From an uncultured Clostridia bacterium (GTDB taxonomy: Bacteria > Bacillota > Clostridia > Christensenellales > Borkfalkiaceae), in NCBI GenBank assembly GCA_947628555.1, contig CANRAI010000037.1, forward strand, positions 1 through 9,856: 9,856 bases of DNA, written 5' to 3'. Position numbers and translations under genes: made by a program. This document shows, one piece after another, positions 6,756 to 9,856 of the stretch. The first letter of the stretch is position 1. Each line of letters starts with the position of its first letter. The notes below the pieces were generated by a model. It was not told where the DNA came from and made no database searches. It worked only from the letters and a program-made list of their open reading frames with translations.

Positions 6756-6786
6756 GGTTTATTTTTAAGTCGGTTTATTTTTTAAG
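6756..6786. repeat. Short tandem duplication at the dnaA stop codon
   Basis: GGTTTATTTTTAAG (6756-6769) is repeated as GGTTTATTTTTTAAG (6772-6786), a 16 bp period with one T difference. The right copy holds the last dnaA codons and its TAA stop; the left copy lies just beyond the gene. Confidence 0.7.
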
Positions 6787-8118
6787 AATTATATTCTTTA
6801 TGTCGTCAACGTCTTTTGCTATTTTGTCGTTTACGCGGCACATTTCGTCAACCTTGTCGCGCGAGTAAAGGATAGTGGTGTGGTCTCTTCCGCCCAGCTC
6901 TTTTCCCACGGCAATCAGCGGCAGGGTCAAAAGTTCGCACATAAGGTAACAGCATATCTGCCTCGGGATAACTATTTCCTTTTTCTTGCTTTTGCCTATA
7001 AGGTCGGTTTTGGAAATTTTGTAATACGCCGTTACGGCGGAAATTATGCTCTCGGGCGTGGCTTCCTCCGTGCCTTCGGATACGGCTTCGTTCAGCGCGC
7101 TTTTCGCCAAGGCGACGGAAATGGGCTCTTCGTGCAGTTTGGAAGCGAATATGACTTTCGTCAGCCTGCCTTCCAGCGTCCTCACGTCGTCGCCCGAATC
7201 CTTCGCAAGGAAATGCAGCACGTCGTCGGGGACGAGACACTTTTTTTCCAGCGCCTTGCGCTTTAAAATCGCGACTTTCGTTTCGTAGTCGGGGGGGAGC
7301 ATATCGAACAGCAGTCCGCCCGAAAAACGCGTCCTTAACCTTTCTTCCAGCTGCGTCAGTTCCTTCGGCGGATGGTCGGAAGAAATTACAATCTGTTTGC
7401 CTTTGGAAACAAGCTCGTTAAATGTATGGAAAAATTCTTCCTGAACGGCTTTTTTGCCCTCGATGAACTGAATATCGTCGATAATAAGTACGTCCGCACT
7501 GCGGTAATGCCGCCTTAATTTACTGCTTTTGTCGCGCGCTTCGGCGCCGCGGCTTGTAAACATGGTGTCTATAATTTCGTTCACGAACTGTTCGCAAGTT
7601 ACGTAAATTACTTTAAGCTGCGGCTTGTTTTCGACTATGCTGTTGGCTATCGCCTGAATAAGATGGGTCTTTCCGAGGCCCGTTCCGCCGTAAATAAAAA
7701 GCGGATTGTACGTGCCCGCCGGGTCCTCCGCAACCGATTGCGCCGCCGCGAACACAAATTCGTTGGACTTGCCCACGACAAAACTTTCGAAGGTATATTT
7801 TTTGTCGAGATTTGCGGGCGGCTCTGCTTCTTCGTCGGGCGAGTTGTAGCTGAAACCGTCGCTGCCCTCGACTTTAAGCCTGAAATCCACAAGCCCCACG
7901 TCCGCTCTTATAACGGCGTCGCGGATTTTTTCGGCGAGCGTACCCGTTATGTATTTCGCGAACAGCTCGGTAGGGGTTTCGAATACGATATATCTGCCGT
8001 CGATTTCGACGGGTTTAAGCTTTTCTATGTACGTCGTAAACGTAATGGGCGTCACCAATTCCCTGATTTTTTCCTTTATAGGCAGATAAATAAAATCCAA
8101 GTTTCCCTTTTCTTCCAT
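6775..8118 (-). CDS. dnaA: Chromosomal replication initiator protein DnaA
   Basis: The AAA+ initiator that binds DnaA boxes at oriC, melts the origin and loads the helicase; it also regulates transcription. The 447 residues show all four domains: an N-terminal interaction domain (1-80), a short linker (about 83-105), and an AAA+ core with Walker A GGTGLGKTH (144-152), Walker B LIIDDIQF (211-218), sensor I VISSDHPP (244-251), arginine finger Arg264 in RLRTRFSGG, and sensor II Arg313 in DVRTLEGRL. The C-terminal DNA-binding domain carries the signature GGRDHTTILYS (409-419). Start ATG at 8118; the nearest purine-rich site, AAAGGA, is about 13 nt upstream, so initiation may be weak. It is divergent from recF and followed on the same strand by mnmG. 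dnaN, its usual partner, is not adjacent. Confidence 0.98.
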   Translation of the reverse strand: MEEKGNLDFIYLPIKEKIRELVTPITFTTYIEKLKPVEIDGRYIVFETPTELFAKYITGTLAEKIRDAVIRADVGLVDFRLKVEGSDGFSYNSPDEEAEPPANLDKKYTFESFVVGKSNEFVFAAAQSVAEDPAGTYNPLFIYGGTGLGKTHLIQAIANSIVENKPQLKVIYVTCEQFVNEIIDTMFTSRGAEARDKSSKLRRHYRSADVLIIDDIQFIEGKKAVQEEFFHTFNELVSKGKQIVISSDHPPKELTQLEERLRTRFSGGLLFDMLPPDYETKVAILKRKALEKKCLVPDDVLHFLAKDSGDDVRTLEGRLTKVIFASKLHEEPISVALAKSALNEAVSEGTEEATPESIISAVTAYYKISKTDLIGKSKKKEIVIPRQICCYLMCELLTLPLIAVGKELGGRDHTTILYSRDKVDEMCRVNDKIAKDVDDIKNIILKK

Positions 8119-8135
8119 AACGCGTCAAATATCCT

Positions 8136-8163
8136 TTGAAATTCCGAAAAATTCTGATATAAT
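8136..8163 (+). promoter_or_regulatory. Promoter for recF
   Basis: TTGAAA (8136-8141) and TATAAT (8158-8163) are spaced by 16 bp, with an extended -10 TG at 8155-8156. Transcription would start near 8170 and leave a leader of about 64 nt before recF. It lies within the dnaA leader, so the two divergent transcripts would overlap at their 5' ends. Confidence 0.65.
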
Positions 8164-8188
8164 AGTATAGTCGAAACCGCTTGAAGCA

Positions 8189-8217
8189 ATTATAATACAA
8201 AAATCGATTAAAATAAA
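8189..8217 (-). promoter_or_regulatory. dnaA: Candidate promoter for dnaA
   Basis: On the minus strand TATAAT (8194-8189) is preceded at 17 bp by TTTATT (8217-8212), a poor -35. This -10 sits in the palindrome ATTATAAT (8189-8196), which also reads TATAAT on the plus strand. A second minus-strand candidate nearer to dnaA is TTGCTT with TACTAT at 16 bp. Which is used cannot be told from sequence. Confidence 0.35.
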
Positions 8218-8233
8218 GTATTTTGACGGAAAA

Positions 8234-9319
8234 ATGCGCATAAAAAATTTGAATTTGAAAAATTTCAGAAATTATGCCGACGAACGCATAGAATTTTCTG
8301 ACGGCTTGAACGTGATATACGGTAGAAACGCCCAGGGCAAAACCAACTGCGCGGAGGCGGTGTATTATCTTTGCACGGGCACTTCTCCGCGGGCAAGAAG
8401 GGATAAACAGCTTATCCGCCGCGGGGAGGACTACGCCGAAATTTCCGCCTGTGCCGAGGGAAGATACGGTGCCGTCGAAATATACGCGAAAATCACCGAA
8501 AACGGAAGGGAGATAAGGGTAAACGGCAATAAAATCGCGCGCAACGCAGACATTCTCGGCAATCTGTATTCGGTTTTCTTTTCCCCGCAGGAATTACGGC
8601 TTATCCAGGACGGTCCCGAAGAACGCCGCCGTTTCCTTAACGTATCAATATCCCAGCTTTCGCGCCCGTATTATATCGCGCTTATCCGCTACAACAGGAT
8701 TCTGGAACAGCGCAATAATCTTTTAAAAGACAAAAATCTGAATACGGTTTTTGAATTATTGCCCGTTTGGGACGGCGAATTGAGCAAATACGCCGCCACG
8801 ATTGCCCGCCGCCGCGCAGACTTTATAGAACAGCTTGCGCCCGTCGCCGCGGAAATACATTCGGCGTTGACGGAAGGCGCGGAAAGACTTGAAATAAGAC
8901 CGGAAAAAAAATACAAGGGAAGCGAGGAAGAGTTAAAAGAACGCATATATACCGAGCTTTCGGAAAATTACGAAAGGGACATACGCCTCGGATTCACCGC
9001 ATCGGGACCCCACCGCGACGACGTGGAAATCGAGATAGACGGCGCGGACGCCAAGTCCTACGCTTCGCAAGGGCAGACAAGGACGGCCGCGCTTTCAGTA
9101 AAACTTGCCGAAGTGGAAATTTTTAAGCGGCTTTCGGGGGAATATCCCGTGCTCGTCCTCGACGACGTGATGAGCGAGTTGGATTTGCCCAGAAGAAAAA
9201 AACTCGTGTCATATACGCAGGGATTGCAAACCGTTCTGACCTGCACACACGCCGAGCGGGTATTGTACGGACTTGAAACGCACAAGATACGCATTGAAGG
9301 GGGGAAAGTAAAAAAATGA
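8234..9319 (+). CDS. recF: DNA replication and repair protein RecF
   Basis: An SMC-like ATPase that binds gapped DNA and, with RecO and RecR, helps load RecA at stalled forks and single-strand gaps. The 361 residues match the family length. Motifs in order: N-terminal NLKNFRNY; Walker A GRNAQGKTN (30-38); the conserved FFSPQELRLIQDGPEERRRFL (115-135); SGPHRDD (257-263); the ABC-type signature SQGQTRTAALSVKLAE (278-293); and Walker B with D-loop VLVLDDVMSELD (306-317). The ATG at 8234 is preceded only by a short GGA at 3 nt, a weak ribosome site. It diverges from dnaA instead of lying behind dnaA-dnaN as in most bacteria. Its TGA stop overlaps the ATG of the following PHP gene by 4 bp, implying translational coupling. 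Confidence 0.97.
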   Translation: MRIKNLNLKNFRNYADERIEFSDGLNVIYGRNAQGKTNCAEAVYYLCTGTSPRARRDKQLIRRGEDYAEISACAEGRYGAVEIYAKITENGREIRVNGNKIARNADILGNLYSVFFSPQELRLIQDGPEERRRFLNVSISQLSRPYYIALIRYNRILEQRNNLLKDKNLNTVFELLPVWDGELSKYAATIARRRADFIEQLAPVAAEIHSALTEGAERLEIRPEKKYKGSEEELKERIYTELSENYERDIRLGFTASGPHRDDVEIEIDGADAKSYASQGQTRTAALSVKLAEVEIFKRLSGEYPVLVLDDVMSELDLPRRKKLVSYTQGLQTVLTCTHAERVLYGLETHKIRIEGGKVKK

Positions 9320-9856
9320 GGGCGGATTTCCATATTCATACAAACGCGTCTGACGGATATTTTACGCCCGAAGAAGTTGTAGAACACGCCCTCGCCGCCA
9401 AACTTTCCGTACTGTCCGTAACCGACCACGATACGGTTTTCAATACTTTAAAAGTAAACGCGTTATGCGAAAATTGCCGTTTGAAGTCGGTTGCGGGCGT
9501 GGAAATTTCCGCATATATCGGCAACGTTAAAATCCATACTCTCGGCTACGGTTTCGACCCCGAAAACGTCGGTTTTTTGCGGTTTTTGGAAACTCTGCGC
9601 GAGGGCGGCGAAATACGCGCCGCAAAGATAATTGAAAAATTGAACGCCGCGGGGGTTAAAATAACTTATGAAGACGCCGCCGCGGAAAGGGCTTTCCCCC
9701 AAACCCCGCTGCACGCCATGCACATAGCGCGGGCGGCGGTAAAAAAGGGTTACGAAAAGGACAGGTACGCTTTTTACAAAAAGTACATGATGTTCGGCCG
9801 CCCCGCATATTCCAATATTTACCGCCCTTCGCCCGAACAAGCAATAAGCGAAATTT
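9316..9856 (+). CDS. PHP-domain phosphoesterase, TrpH/RNase AM-like, 3' end cut by window
   Basis: A metal-dependent PHP phosphoesterase; relatives act as 3',5'-nucleotidases or 5'-3' exoribonucleases that trim short RNA and mature rRNA 5' ends, but the substrate here is not proven. 180 residues are visible and the frame is open at the window end; full-length relatives are about 280. Metal-binding motifs: DFHIHTNASDG (His6, His8, Asp13), SVTDHDT (His38), AGVEIS (Glu63), KIHTLGYG (His74) and MHIARA (His136). The later stretch KKYMMFGRPAY also fits this subfamily. The start ATG at 9316 overlaps the recF stop as ATGA, and a G-rich run at about 9299-9304 can serve as ribosome binding site. Co-transcription with recF is likely. 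Confidence 0.9.
   Translation, partial: MRADFHIHTNASDGYFTPEEVVEHALAAKLSVLSVTDHDTVFNTLKVNALCENCRLKSVAGVEISAYIGNVKIHTLGYGFDPENVGFLRFLETLREGGEIRAAKIIEKLNAAGVKITYEDAAAERAFPQTPLHAMHIARAAVKKGYEKDRYAFYKKYMMFGRPAYSNIYRPSPEQAISEI

Noticed and set aside
7663..8139. 158-codon plus-strand open frame over the dnaA 5' half
   Set aside because: Antisense to the DnaA AAA+ region and N terminus; its composition reflects the opposite strand and no family is recognisable.
8412..8690. DnaA-box-like TTATCC sequences (8412, 8601, 8682)
   Set aside because: They match only the first six or seven positions of TTATCCACA, lie within conserved recF codons, and show no regular spacing, so they do not support an origin.

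Overview
The window is a chromosomal housekeeping region from a bacterium that is probably a member of the Bacillota, most likely Clostridia. Three things point that way: the metG-tatD-rsmA gene order typical of Firmicutes, sigma-A type promoters (one a perfect TTGACA / 17 bp / TATAAT), and purine-rich ribosome binding sites in front of some genes. GC content looks intermediate, with dense coding and short gaps. No phage, transposon, CRISPR, rRNA or tRNA signal is visible. The assignment is an inference from layout and protein resemblance; no database was searched.

Left part (1-3363, plus strand): the 3' part of metG (methionyl-tRNA synthetase with a C-terminal tRNA-binding domain) overlaps tatD (metal-dependent DNase family) by 4 bp. 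A clean hairpin terminator follows. After a 184 bp gap comes rsmA/ksgA (16S rRNA dimethyladenosine transferase). The rnmV (RNase M5) gene that often sits between tatD and rsmA in Firmicutes is missing.

Middle (3364-4850): a gap of about 290 bp holds a consensus promoter with a palindrome in its spacer, a leader that can form strong G-U containing hairpins, a possible 9-codon upstream ORF, and a second promoter just before the next gene. That gene encodes a two-membrane-segment SPFH/prohibitin-like protein. A GC-rich hairpin terminator separates it from the converging mnmG.

Right part: dnaA and mnmG lie in that order on the minus strand, separated by a hairpin and a short tandem repeat. dnaA is divergent from recF across an AT-rich 115 bp gap with opposing promoter signals. 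recF overlaps by 4 bp a PHP-domain phosphoesterase gene of the TrpH/RNase AM type, which runs off the window end. dnaN, usually between dnaA and recF, is absent, and no DnaA-box cluster is seen, so no replication origin can be placed here.

Functionally the genes cover translation (metG, rsmA, mnmG), replication initiation and repair (dnaA, recF), nucleic-acid processing (tatD, PHP) and membrane organisation (SPFH). I see no clearly new multi-gene system. The least explained stretch is the leader in front of the SPFH gene.
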